Below are positions 33,314 to 40,600 of a stretch of 41,476 nucleotides of DNA, piece after piece. The stretch is from the NCBI RefSeq assembly GCF_002920575.1, contig NZ_PQSQ01000072.1, forward strand, positions 1 to 41,476. The letters are read 5' to 3'. Source of the stretch: Streptomyces sp. Ru73 (GTDB taxonomy: Bacteria > Actinomycetota > Actinomycetes > Streptomycetales > Streptomycetaceae). The notes beneath the pieces were generated by a model. It was not told where the DNA came from, searched no databases, and saw nothing but the letters and a program-made list of their open reading frames with translations. Both the position numbers and the translations under genes were made by a program. The stretch's first letter is position 1, and every line of letters begins with the position of its first letter.

Positions 33314-33556
33314 CTAGAGGTGGCGGCGCGGCGTTCCGCCCGTGTGCGGGCTGCTGGGCAGATCGACAGCAGCCGAGCGCGAGCGCTCGTATCCCGGCTG
33401 GTCATCCGCGTTGCGTTGGAGACTCACGGTCCAGGAAGAGCCTGCGCCGCAATGCGTACAGACGGGAGTTCCACGTGGCCGACGGACACGGTCACCCCGA
33501 GCACCCGTGACGTGCTTGCAACATGCCGGGCCCGTGTGCGCCCCGAAGGGTGTCAT
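33314..33556 (-). CDS. Possible 80-residue protein with Cys pairs
   Basis: From ATG 33556 (GGAA nine bases before) the frame codes MTPFGAHTGPACCKHVTGAR, then TPVCTHCGAGSSWTVSLQRN and a polar tail. CC and CxxC could bind zinc. Upstream on the plus strand the DNA is locally AT-rich (GTTCTAGTTCCGGTTCTTTG), suggesting a promoter. Family unknown; it may be a chance frame. Confidence 0.3.
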   Translation of the reverse strand: MTPFGAHTGPACCKHVTGARGDRVRRPRGTPVCTHCGAGSSWTVSLQRNADDQPGYERSRSAAVDLPSSPHTGGTPRRHL

Positions 33557-33860
33557 AGTTCTAGTTCCGGTTCTTTGATGTGTGCGTTGTGGCTTCCTCG
33601 CTTCCGCGGCGGGACGGGCCGACCTCTGCCGGTCCGGTACCGGCTGGGGCTGGGGCCGGTACTTATTGCGCCACCTCACAGGCTGACAGGCGTGGAGGAA
33701 CGCCTCGCCTGCCCCCGTTTCAGCTCTGTGGGGTGGCCGGGACCATCATTACCGACCTTGGCCGTCCGTACCTCGAAATGGAACGCAGCTTTCCTATTCG
33801 ACGATGAGGCGTAGTAGTCTCTGGGCACCGTGTGGTGTGCGGCCCGAGCCTGATGTGCTG

Positions 33861-35246
33861 TCAGTCCTCGTCGCAGGCGCTCTGGATCTCGATCTTCCCC
33901 TCGCCCACGCCCTCGCCCTCGCCCTCGCCCTCGCCCTCGCCCTCGCCCCCGCCCTCGCCCTCGCCCTCGCCCTCGCCCTCGCCCTCGATCATCCAAGTGG
34001 CGTGCTGGAGCGGGCTGTTCGGGTGTGCTTCGGTCAGCACCTGGGCCCGTGTCCTGGTTCTGCTGCGTGGATCGAAGAACGGGCGCGGTTCGCTGCTGAC
34101 GGCCACGTCGCCGTGCTCATGAATCAGTTTCGCGGCGTTTCGATAGGCGTGGTACAGGTTGGGGCGTTTTCTGATCTGGCGGAAAATGCTTTTCAAGCGG
34201 GGATTTCCGGTATTTCCCTCGAAGACTGCGGCGAAGTGCGCCACGGCAAGGGTGCGCCAGTGACGGTCGTACGCCTCCGGGTCGCCGGCGCCCAGGAGCC
34301 GGACGGCGTCCGGGTGAAAAAGCATGTACAGGACGCCATTTTCCAGCGGCATGACCCCGGGACGGTCCGGAATAAGGGGGCCGGGCGCGAAGAGCTCGCC
34401 GTACGCCTTGTTGTAGTACACGACATCCCATGCATCGTCGTACAGGACGGATGGGCGTTTGATGCTGTCCAGGTAGGCCCGCATGGTGGGCATGTCGGGG
34501 AGACGACGGGGGTCGACGGCTTCCTTGGGTGAAGGGATGCGCCGGGCCAATCGGAAGATGGCGGGGCGAATGTCGTCCGGCGTCTCGAGAGCGTCGACCA
34601 GTTCCTCGAGCTGCTCCCGGGGCAGGTCGGCTGCGCCGGCCATCCGCTTGGCGACCGTCTTCTCGTGGACCCCCAGGCGGCCGGCGATCGCCCGCTTGGT
34701 GATCCTCCTGGGGGCCAGCGTCTTCAGCTGCTGTTCAAGAAGGCCACTGATCAAGGCGTTCGGGTCATGTGGCACGTCTCCTTGCGGAGCCCCTCCGCCG
34801 GAAGGTGCCGGCACGGGGTACGCCCGGGGGACGAGCCGTGCACGTGCCGGCATCCCGTCCTGCCGCGAGGCCGGCTTGCGGCGCGCGACGGCGAGGGCGC
34901 GGTCGACGCGGCCCAGTTGCTCCTCGGTCAGTCCCGACAGGAAGCGCTCGATGGCACCGTCGGCGTCACCGGACTCCTCCCAGGTCTCCCGCATCCGGTC
35001 ACCCGTCCGGCCCGCCTGGTCGTCAACGGGAAGGTAGCCGGCCAGCCGTCCCCCGGCGCTCACCACTGCCCCCTTGCCCCTGAGGTTTTGCACCACGGTG
35101 GCCACCGTGGTGTAGGCGTACGGGGGTTCACCGCGGCGGGCGCGAACTTCGTTCAGCCTTTCGCGCAGATCGCGGATTCGTACTGGTTCACCGGGCTCGT
35201 GCCACATGTGATCCAGAATGTCGCATTCCAGATCAGTGAGTTTCAT
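33861..35246 (-). CDS. Regulator fusing a BlaI-type winged helix to an MmyB-like ligand domain, with a Glu-Gly repeat tail
   Basis: A 461-residue protein from ATG 35246. Residues 1-75 match the BlaI/MecI (penicillinase repressor) winged helix: MKLTDLECDILDHMWHEPGE, VRIRDLRERLNEVRARRG, TVATVVQNLRGKGAV. Residues about 182-222 form a second helix-turn-helix (RRITKRAIAGRLGVHEKTVA). Residues 248-395 match the PAS-like MmyB ligand-binding domain of XRE regulators (RPSVLYDDAWDVVYYNKAYG, LFAPGPLIPDRPGVMP). No BlaR-type metalloprotease partner is near. The C-terminus is 15 dipeptides, mostly Glu-Gly (421-450), then KIEIQSACDED. It is divergent from the P450 pair at 35484 and probably controls one or both pairs. 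Confidence 0.75.
   Translation of the reverse strand: MKLTDLECDILDHMWHEPGEPVRIRDLRERLNEVRARRGEPPYAYTTVATVVQNLRGKGAVVSAGGRLAGYLPVDDQAGRTGDRMRETWEESGDADGAIERFLSGLTEEQLGRVDRALAVARRKPASRQDGMPARARLVPRAYPVPAPSGGGAPQGDVPHDPNALISGLLEQQLKTLAPRRITKRAIAGRLGVHEKTVAKRMAGAADLPREQLEELVDALETPDDIRPAIFRLARRIPSPKEAVDPRRLPDMPTMRAYLDSIKRPSVLYDDAWDVVYYNKAYGELFAPGPLIPDRPGVMPLENGVLYMLFHPDAVRLLGAGDPEAYDRHWRTLAVAHFAAVFEGNTGNPRLKSIFRQIRKRPNLYHAYRNAAKLIHEHGDVAVSSEPRPFFDPRSRTRTRAQVLTEAHPNSPLQHATWMIEGEGEGEGEGEGGGEGEGEGEGEGEGVGEGKIEIQSACDED
33898..33987. repeat. CCCTCG hexanucleotide repeat encoding the Glu-Gly tail
   Basis: Fifteen tandem 6-base units, thirteen of them exact or synonymous CCCTCG on the plus strand and two with one change (CCCACG, CCCCCG), lie inside the 3' end of the regulator gene. 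Changes in copy number keep the reading frame, so only tail length would vary. Confidence 0.85.
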
Positions 35247-35483
35247 GGCGGCAGCGTAGTAGAAGGGAATCGCGCATTCCGCCCTCCCCCGCACGGCACA
35301 GAGCGCCTCTCACCTGCACTGATACGGGATTCAACGACGTCGCGCCCGCGGCTTCCCGTCCGTACGGCAGGAACGTACAGACTCTCGTGTTCCGTTTTTG
35401 CCTGTCCGTGACGATGCCGGGCAAGCTTGATCAACAGTTCCCTGGTCGCGGCGCGCAGCGCCGCCTACAGCAAAGGACCCGCC
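35247..35483. promoter_or_regulatory. Divergent promoter region between regulator and P450 copy A'
   Basis: This 237-base region separates the fused regulator from the P450 gene. It contains GTAGTAGAAGG next to the regulator start, and the palindrome TTGATCAA at 35427-35434. TTGATCA recurs in the palindrome at 37102-37119 before the next P450 gene. Confidence 0.45.
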
Positions 35484-36878
35484 GTGGTTGTCGACGCCGC
35501 CCCGTCAGCCGGAACTCGTCCGATACCCCGGGCGCCGGGCGCCGTGCCCCTCCTCGGGCACGCACCGGCCCTCATCCGGGACCCGTTCGGATTCCTGTTG
35601 CGCCTACGGGACCACGCCGACGACCGCGGCCTGGTCCGCATTCAGCTGGGCTGGATGCCTGTCTACGTGGTCACCACGCACGAGCGGCTGCACGACGTCC
35701 TGGTCACCGAGGGACGACGGTTCGAGAAGGGCCGGTTCTTCCAGCGCCTCAAACGCCTGGCCGGTGAGGGACTCTCCACCGCGGACGGTGAGCTGCACCG
35801 TCGCAACCGCCGCTTCCTCCAGCCCCTGTTCAGCAAGGAACGCATCGCCGGCTACTCCGAGGTCATGAGCAGCAACGCGCGGCGTCTGTCGGGCTCCTGG
35901 CGGCCGGGGCAGCAGGTGGACATCTACGAGGAAGCCGCGGGCTACTCGATCGACTCCATCGCCATGTCCCTGTTCTCGTCCGACATCGGGACGCCGGCGG
36001 TGGAGACGATCCGCCGCGAGCTGCCCGTACTGCTGGACATGTTGCTCAGGCGCGCCGCCTCCCCCAAGCTCCTGGACCGGGTGCCGGTCCGCTACAACCG
36101 CGTCTTCGACCGTGCGTCCGCGCAGTTGAGCGGGGTGATCGACCAGGTCATCGCCGCCGCGCGCGACGGCGACCACGCCGCGCAGCACGACGACCTTCTT
36201 GCGCAGCTGCTCAGGACGCAGGTCCATGACGACGTCGAGGTACGCCTCAGCGACGTCCAGGTCCGCGACGAAGTGGCCACCCTGCTGTTCGCCGGAGCGG
36301 AGACCACGGCCTCGACCCTGGCCTGGGCCTGGCATTACCTGGCCCACCACCCCGAGGCGGAACGCCAGGTGGTCGACGAGATCCTGGCGGTCGTCGGCCC
36401 GGACCGCCCGGTGGCCATCACCGACGTACCCCGGCTGACCGCCGTCCGCCGCGTACTGGACGAGGTGATCCGTCTGCACGGCGTCACCTTCCTCATGCGG
36501 CGCAGCACCGAGCCGGTAACCCTCGGCGACACCGCACTGCCCGCGGGGACCGAGGTCGCGTTCTCGATGTACGCGATCCACCGCGACCCGGACGTCTTCG
36601 GCAAGGACGCCCACGAGTTCAATCCGGACCGGTGGCTGGACAACCCCGAGATCAAGCGGCGGTTCATGCCGTTCGGCGGTGGCAACCGCAAGTGCATCGG
36701 GGACCAGTTCGCGCTGGCCGAGGCCACCATCGCCATCGCGGAGGTGCTCCGGGACTGGCGCATGGTGCCGCAGCGCGGTCACACCCCGAAGGAAGTGATC
36801 AGCGCGGTGGCCCGGCCGGACCGGGTGCCCATGACGGTGCAGCCACGTACCCCTGCCCCCAACGGGCCGGACCACTGA
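35484..36878 (+). CDS. Cytochrome P450, conventional, copy A'
   Basis: A 464-residue protein. GTG 35484 (VVVDAAPSAGTRPIPRAPGA) is chosen because AAAGGA lies six bases before it; an in-frame TTG at 35427 has no such signal. Canonical motifs: PRAPGAVPLLGHAPALIRDP, FEKGRFFQRLKRLAGEGLS, I-helix AGAETTASTLAWAW, ExxR in DEVIRLHG, NPDRWLDN, and haem loop FGGGNRKCIG with Cys404. More than half of the residues agree by eye with the P450 at 30263, including RAASPKLLDR and GVTFLMRR. It is the first of a plus-strand pair with an ExxR-less P450 and needs a ferredoxin/reductase from elsewhere. Confidence 0.92.
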   Translation: MVVDAAPSAGTRPIPRAPGAVPLLGHAPALIRDPFGFLLRLRDHADDRGLVRIQLGWMPVYVVTTHERLHDVLVTEGRRFEKGRFFQRLKRLAGEGLSTADGELHRRNRRFLQPLFSKERIAGYSEVMSSNARRLSGSWRPGQQVDIYEEAAGYSIDSIAMSLFSSDIGTPAVETIRRELPVLLDMLLRRAASPKLLDRVPVRYNRVFDRASAQLSGVIDQVIAAARDGDHAAQHDDLLAQLLRTQVHDDVEVRLSDVQVRDEVATLLFAGAETTASTLAWAWHYLAHHPEAERQVVDEILAVVGPDRPVAITDVPRLTAVRRVLDEVIRLHGVTFLMRRSTEPVTLGDTALPAGTEVAFSMYAIHRDPDVFGKDAHEFNPDRWLDNPEIKRRFMPFGGGNRKCIGDQFALAEATIAIAEVLRDWRMVPQRGHTPKEVISAVARPDRVPMTVQPRTPAPNGPDH

Positions 36879-36884
36879 ACGACA

Positions 36885-36921
36885 CCGGTCCCTCGCCGGT
36901 CCCTCACCGGCGAGGGACCGG
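36885..36921 (+). terminator. Fifteen-base perfect hairpin after P450 copy A'
   Basis: CCGGTCCCTCGCCGG (36885-36899) and CCGGCGAGGGACCGG (36907-36921) pair exactly over a 7-base loop, seven bases after the stop at 36878. It argues that the next P450 gene is expressed from its own promoter, or that read-through is regulated. Confidence 0.75.
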
Positions 36922-37240
36922 CGAGGGGCCGGCTGAGAGGCCGGTGAGGGGCCAGTGCCTGGTCGACCACTGCCTCGCCCGTTGCGCCGACCACTGCGTC
37001 TGCGTCATCCACTGCGTCTGCGGTTCCCCTGCAGTCACCGTCGGCCCTGACCCATGGCCCAAGACTCCGCAGGTCACGCCTGGAGCGGGGTCGGTAGGCT
37101 AATGATCAATGTTGATCATCACGCCCTGTGTGCCGTCGCACAGGGCGGTGATGTGTCCCAGCACCGGGGATGCCGGGAGCCACAGCGCGACCGGCAGGCT
37201 GGGCAGCAGGGGATCTGTCGCAACACTGCCGGGAGGCACC
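36922..37240. other. Intergenic region before P450 copy B'
   Basis: After the hairpin come imperfect copies of CCACTGCGTCTGCG (near 36967, 36991 and 37009) and then the 18-base palindrome at 37102-37119. No gene is supported. Confidence 0.45.
37102..37119. promoter_or_regulatory. Eighteen-base palindrome upstream of P450 copy B'
   Basis: ATGATCAATGTTGATCAT is an exact inverted repeat with a TG centre, about 120 bases before ATG 37241. A partial copy, ATGATCAATGTCGAT, lies at 17075-17089, and TTGATCAA at 35427-35434. Confidence 0.6.
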
Positions 37241-38668
37241 ATGACCACTCATCCGGACCCCCACTCCTCCTCCACACCTGCGCCGCCTCCCGGATGCCCC
37301 GCGCACACGCAGAGCACTGCCCGTCCCTGGCAGCGGATCTACGGCCCCGACGCCGAGCCCCTGGGGCCGGTACTGGAGCGGCTGCGGCAGCAGTACGGCG
37401 ACGTGGCCCCCGTGCTCGCCCCCGGCGACATACCGGCGTACCTGATCCTCGGCTACCACGCGATCCGCGATGCGATGCAGACCAGCAACCGCTTGACCTG
37501 CGACTCCCGCCGCGGCCGCGTCTACCAGGAAGGCCTGATCACGGCCGACCACCCGCTGGCCCCCATGACCGCCTACCAACCGGTCATGGCGTTCGAGGAC
37601 GGTGCGCCCCACCAGCGGCTGCGCAATGCCGTCACGGACAGCCTCGACTTCAACCGGCACTCCTTGCGCCGTTACATCGGCCGGTACGCCAACCGCCTGA
37701 TCGACGGCTTCGCCGGCCGCGGCACCGCCGACCTGGTAGCGGAGTACGCCGCACAGCTGCCCGCACTGGTGATCGCCTGGATGTACGGCCTGCCGGAGGA
37801 GGAGAGTCCCGCCCTGGTCTCCGCCGTACGCGACCTGACCAGCGGCAACGAGCGAGCCGCCGAGGGCAACGCCTTCGTCACTCGCACGATGCAGGAACTC
37901 GTCGAACGTCGTCAGGCCGGCGAGACCAGCTCCCACACCCTCGGCCGCGACTTCGTCTCCCGGCTCCTGGAGCACGAATCGGGTCTCAGCGAGCAGGAGG
38001 TCGTGGAGCACCTGCGCCTGGTCTTCGTCGCCGGGTACACACCGACGGTGGCGTTGATCGCGAACACCCTGCTGGAGATCCTCACGCAGCGGCAGTTCAG
38101 CCAGAATCTGACCAGCGGTCAGATGACGCTGCCCGAAGCCCTGAACCGCGTACTGTGGGACCACCCGCCGATCAGCCTGCTGCCGACCCGCTGGGCAGCG
38201 GGAGACATGGTCCTCGGCGGTCAGCAGATCCGGGCAGGCGACATGATCATCCTGGGCATCGAGGCTGCCAACGCCGACCCGGCAGCCCGCCGGCCCGGAC
38301 TCTCGGTCGAGTACAACGAAGGCCATCTGTCGTTCTCCACCGGCCCGCACGAGTGCCCTTTCCCGGCCCGGACCACCGGGCAGGCGATCGCGGAAGAGGG
38401 CATCGACATCTTGCTGAACCGCCTGCGGGACCTGGAGCTGGTCGTGTCCGAGGAGGTGCTGACGTGGCAGTCGGCCTGGGTCTCGCGCCGATTGCTCTCC
38501 CTGCCCGTGAAGTTCACGCCGCCGCGGCCCACCGGTACGCGCGTACACCAGCCAGAGATCGCCGACGCGGCGGCCGGCACGTCCGCGAGCACGTCGGAAC
38601 CGTGGACGGTACAGGGCGGGAGCCCCGCCCCGCACACGAAGCACGGACGCACACGGCTGCGCCGCTGA
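37241..38668 (+). CDS. Cytochrome P450 lacking ExxR (CYP157-like), copy B'
   Basis: A 475-residue protein from ATG 37241 with GGGAGG four bases upstream. The N-terminus (MTTHPDP..APPPGCPAH) closely parallels copy B. The K-helix reads LNRVLWDHPPISLLPTRW, so ExxR is again RVLW. The I-helix is VAGYTPTVALI, without the acidic-Thr pair. The haem loop FSTGPHECPFPART keeps Cys372 but has Phe where Gly normally follows at Cys+2. A long disordered tail follows residue about 425. It lies 362 bases behind copy A' with a hairpin and palindrome between. Whether it is a working oxygenase is uncertain. Confidence 0.88.
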   Translation: MTTHPDPHSSSTPAPPPGCPAHTQSTARPWQRIYGPDAEPLGPVLERLRQQYGDVAPVLAPGDIPAYLILGYHAIRDAMQTSNRLTCDSRRGRVYQEGLITADHPLAPMTAYQPVMAFEDGAPHQRLRNAVTDSLDFNRHSLRRYIGRYANRLIDGFAGRGTADLVAEYAAQLPALVIAWMYGLPEEESPALVSAVRDLTSGNERAAEGNAFVTRTMQELVERRQAGETSSHTLGRDFVSRLLEHESGLSEQEVVEHLRLVFVAGYTPTVALIANTLLEILTQRQFSQNLTSGQMTLPEALNRVLWDHPPISLLPTRWAAGDMVLGGQQIRAGDMIILGIEAANADPAARRPGLSVEYNEGHLSFSTGPHECPFPARTTGQAIAEEGIDILLNRLRDLELVVSEEVLTWQSAWVSRRLLSLPVKFTPPRPTGTRVHQPEIADAAAGTSASTSEPWTVQGGSPAPHTKHGRTRLRR

Positions 38669-38835
38669 TATCGGCGATATCAGCGACTCTGAGCGTGGGG
38701 GCGGGAGGGCCGCTCGCCCCACCCGGCTGGGCAAGCAGTGCACGCCCTGACGGGCCGGAGGTCCTGTTCGCAGTGCAGGCAGGACGCCTCGGCGGCTCTG
38801 GACTGCCTCACCACCACATGGGTCATGCTGGACGG

Positions 38836-39366
38836 ATGGCACTTGATCAGGACCCCGGCTCGCAGTGGACCGACTTCACCGCCGCTCTGGGCGCGGCGCT
38901 GCAAGAGATGCCTGCGTACAACGACGGCAGCAAACTGACGCTGAACGAAAAGCCCCCGGAAAGCCTCTTCGTGGGCTTCATCAAGGACCAGGACGGACTG
39001 ACGGCCGAGATCGGCCCCGTTCCTTCCCGCGGCGCTCCGGCGCGCCTGGCCGCCTTGCTCTCTCCTCGCGGGCGGGCACTGCGGCGGCAGTGGGCTGAGT
39101 TCGGCTCCCGGCTCACGGCCGCCGGCTGGACGCCCCCGCAGGCGAAGGAGCGCTGGAGCTGGACTCAGGAACTGCCCGAGCCGGCGGACCGGGCCGATTA
39201 CGAGCGCCTGGCCGCCGCAGTGACGCGCGTCCTCGCCGACGAACTGCACCTCGTGCCCAGCGCCCTCACGTACACCGCCTTCCAGGAAGACCCACTGCGA
39301 GACCTTCAGTTCGACGGCCTCGGCACACAACGGCCAACGGGGTTCAAGCACCGCGGAACCGCCTGA
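38836..39366 (+). CDS. TY-Chap-like protein, function unknown
   Basis: A 176-residue protein from ATG 38836 (ATG 38818 is also possible). The arrangement WTDFTAALGAALQEMPAYND, SLFVGFIKDQDGLTAEIGPV, LRRQWAEFGSRLTAAGWTPP, RWSWTQELPEPADRADYERL, AAAVTRVLADELHLVPSALT resembles the TY-Chap fold (type III chaperone-like), small actinobacterial proteins thought to assist partners or immunity. The match is by pattern only. It follows the P450 pair by 168 bases on the same strand and could be cotranscribed. Confidence 0.6.
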   Translation: MALDQDPGSQWTDFTAALGAALQEMPAYNDGSKLTLNEKPPESLFVGFIKDQDGLTAEIGPVPSRGAPARLAALLSPRGRALRRQWAEFGSRLTAAGWTPPQAKERWSWTQELPEPADRADYERLAAAVTRVLADELHLVPSALTYTAFQEDPLRDLQFDGLGTQRPTGFKHRGTA

Positions 39367-39645
39367 CCGCTGCCGGTCGCACAGGGAATGCCATCGGGGG
39401 TGCCCACGGGGATGCCGACGGGAACGCCGGTACCGGGTTCCCGACTGTCCCTGCGACGTGACACTGACCCACGAACCGCCGCCGGGCACTAACCGCTCTG
39501 CCTATCGCCGTCCGTGAGCCGAAAACCATCTGCCACTCGGCGGACCGTGGAAGGCCCTCCCTGATGCGTCAACTCCGGCCGGTTGGCTACCCGTTATTGA
39601 GGTGCGGGGCTGCGTCCGTGTGGTGCTGCACTTTGCTCATGTCCG

Positions 39646-40467
39646 TCAGCCGATTTCGCCGTCGGGGCGGTCAGTGGCGGAGGGGTCACTCGCGGGACGG
39701 TCGCTCGGAGGGCGGTCGCCAGCGGGGCGGTCGCTCGCTGCGCGGTCGCCGGCGGGGCGGTCGCTGGTGGGGCGTAGTTCGACGCAGCATTCGCCGGGGC
39801 GGGGGGCGAGGACGGCCTCGACCGCGGGGGCGCGGAGACCTTCGAGGTAGCCGCTGAGGAAGGCGTGGTTCATGCCGCATACCAGGTCAGGGGCCTGGGC
39901 GGCGAGGGGGTGGAAGGGGCAGTTGCGCAGTCGCAGCCGGTCGGGGGCCTCGCGTGCGGGTTCGAAGCCATGCCGGTCGAGCATGCGCTCGCACAGGGTC
40001 AGGCCGCGCTCGGCGCCTAGTCGGCCGGGGCGCAGTTCCGTGCGTTCTTCCTCGCCGAGTTCCTGGCCGCGCTGTCCGGCGGTACGCATCGCCGCCTCGG
40101 TGGCGGTCTCGTCTTCGCCTTCGGTAAGGACGGCCTGGACGAGGAGGTCCGCCAGGAGTTCGTGGCGGCGGTCGGGGATGCTGACGCGGATCGGTGTGTC
40201 GGTGGGTTCGTACACCTTGGGCTGCCGGCCGACCTTGCGGATGCCGTTGGGCGAGGCGTAGCGGGCGCGCAGCAGGCCGGCGTCGACGAGCTTGTCGAGG
40301 TGGAAGGCGGCGAGTTTGCGCGATATGCCGGCGCTGGCGGCCGCCTCGTCGCGGGTCACGGGCCGGCGGGCGCGGCGGATGAACGCGAACATCTGCCGCC
40401 GGGTGCCCTCCCCCAGCGCACTGACGGAGTCGATAGCTGCGTCGTCGGGCGAGGCCGGCGGGGTCAT
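39646..40467 (-). CDS. ArsR-type regulator with Fe-S-like cysteines (SufR-like)
   Basis: A 273-residue protein. ATG 40467 is chosen with AAGGGG upstream; GTG 40479 is an alternative. The winged helix-turn-helix is at about residues 10-90: SVSALGEGTRRQMFAFIRRA, TRDEAAASAGISRKLAAFHL, DKLVDAGLLRARY. The C-terminal domain has a cysteine set, LRNCPFHPLA, DLVCGMNHAF and PGECCVEL, like Fe-S cluster-sensing SufR proteins. The last 45 residues are repeats of SDRPAGDR type, unusual for the family. The gene is divergent from a DUF2231 gene; an ACCAA-N6-TTGGT dyad lies between them. It probably represses that gene according to cluster status. Confidence 0.8.
   Translation of the reverse strand: MTPPASPDDAAIDSVSALGEGTRRQMFAFIRRARRPVTRDEAAASAGISRKLAAFHLDKLVDAGLLRARYASPNGIRKVGRQPKVYEPTDTPIRVSIPDRRHELLADLLVQAVLTEGEDETATEAAMRTAGQRGQELGEEERTELRPGRLGAERGLTLCERMLDRHGFEPAREAPDRLRLRNCPFHPLAAQAPDLVCGMNHAFLSGYLEGLRAPAVEAVLAPRPGECCVELRPTSDRPAGDRAASDRPAGDRPPSDRPASDPSATDRPDGEIG
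39665..39775. repeat. Tandem repeats encoding the SDRPAGDR-type tail
   Basis: Copies of GGGGCGGTCGC and near variants (GGACGGTCGC, CGCGGTCGC) repeat about every 15 bases at the 3' end of the regulator gene. The repeat keeps the reading frame. Confidence 0.6.
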
Positions 40468-40564
40468 CTCGGAGGTCACCCCTTCACGGTAACGCCAGCG
40501 CACGTGGGTGGACGGTGAATCGAGGGCGCTCGGGCTGGTGCACTTGACCGCCTCCCGGAATAAG

Positions 40565-40580
40565 ACCAAGATTTGTTGGT
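40565..40580. promoter_or_regulatory. Inverted repeat in the SufR-like/DUF2231 intergenic region
   Basis: ACCAA (40565-40569) and TTGGT (40576-40580) are exact with a 6-base spacer. Cyanobacterial SufR sites have the form CAAC-N6-GTTG, the same spacing. It lies just before the ribosome binding site AAGGAGG (40586-40592). Confidence 0.5.
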
Positions 40581-40600
40581 GAAATAAGGAGGTGGCCGCG

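Larger units (their letters stand above)
32594..33860. other. Degenerate 1.27-kb stretch in the middle of the P450 region
   Basis: It contains one recognisable gene remnant (32690-33010), one possible small gene (33314-33556) and otherwise unsupported frames. Its high proportion of interrupted frames suggests loss of one or more genes that once stood between the two P450 pairs. Confidence 0.45.

Noticed and set aside
33898..33987. CRISPR-like array
   Set aside because: It is a simple 6-base microsatellite inside a coding region, without spacers.
33676..33996. Frame coding a long Arg-Gly repeat
   Set aside because: Alternative-frame reading of the CCCTCG microsatellite on the same strand as the true Glu-Gly reading; no start or context supports it.
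28557..38668. A conservon (cvn) locus
   Set aside because: CYP157-like P450s suggest it, but no histidine kinase, roadblock protein, DUF742 protein or GTPase genes of the cvnABCD type are present in the window.
37054..38830. Long plus-strand frame upstream of the TY-Chap-like gene
   Set aside because: Only its last part (from 38836) is protein-like; the rest is the wrong frame of P450 copy B'.
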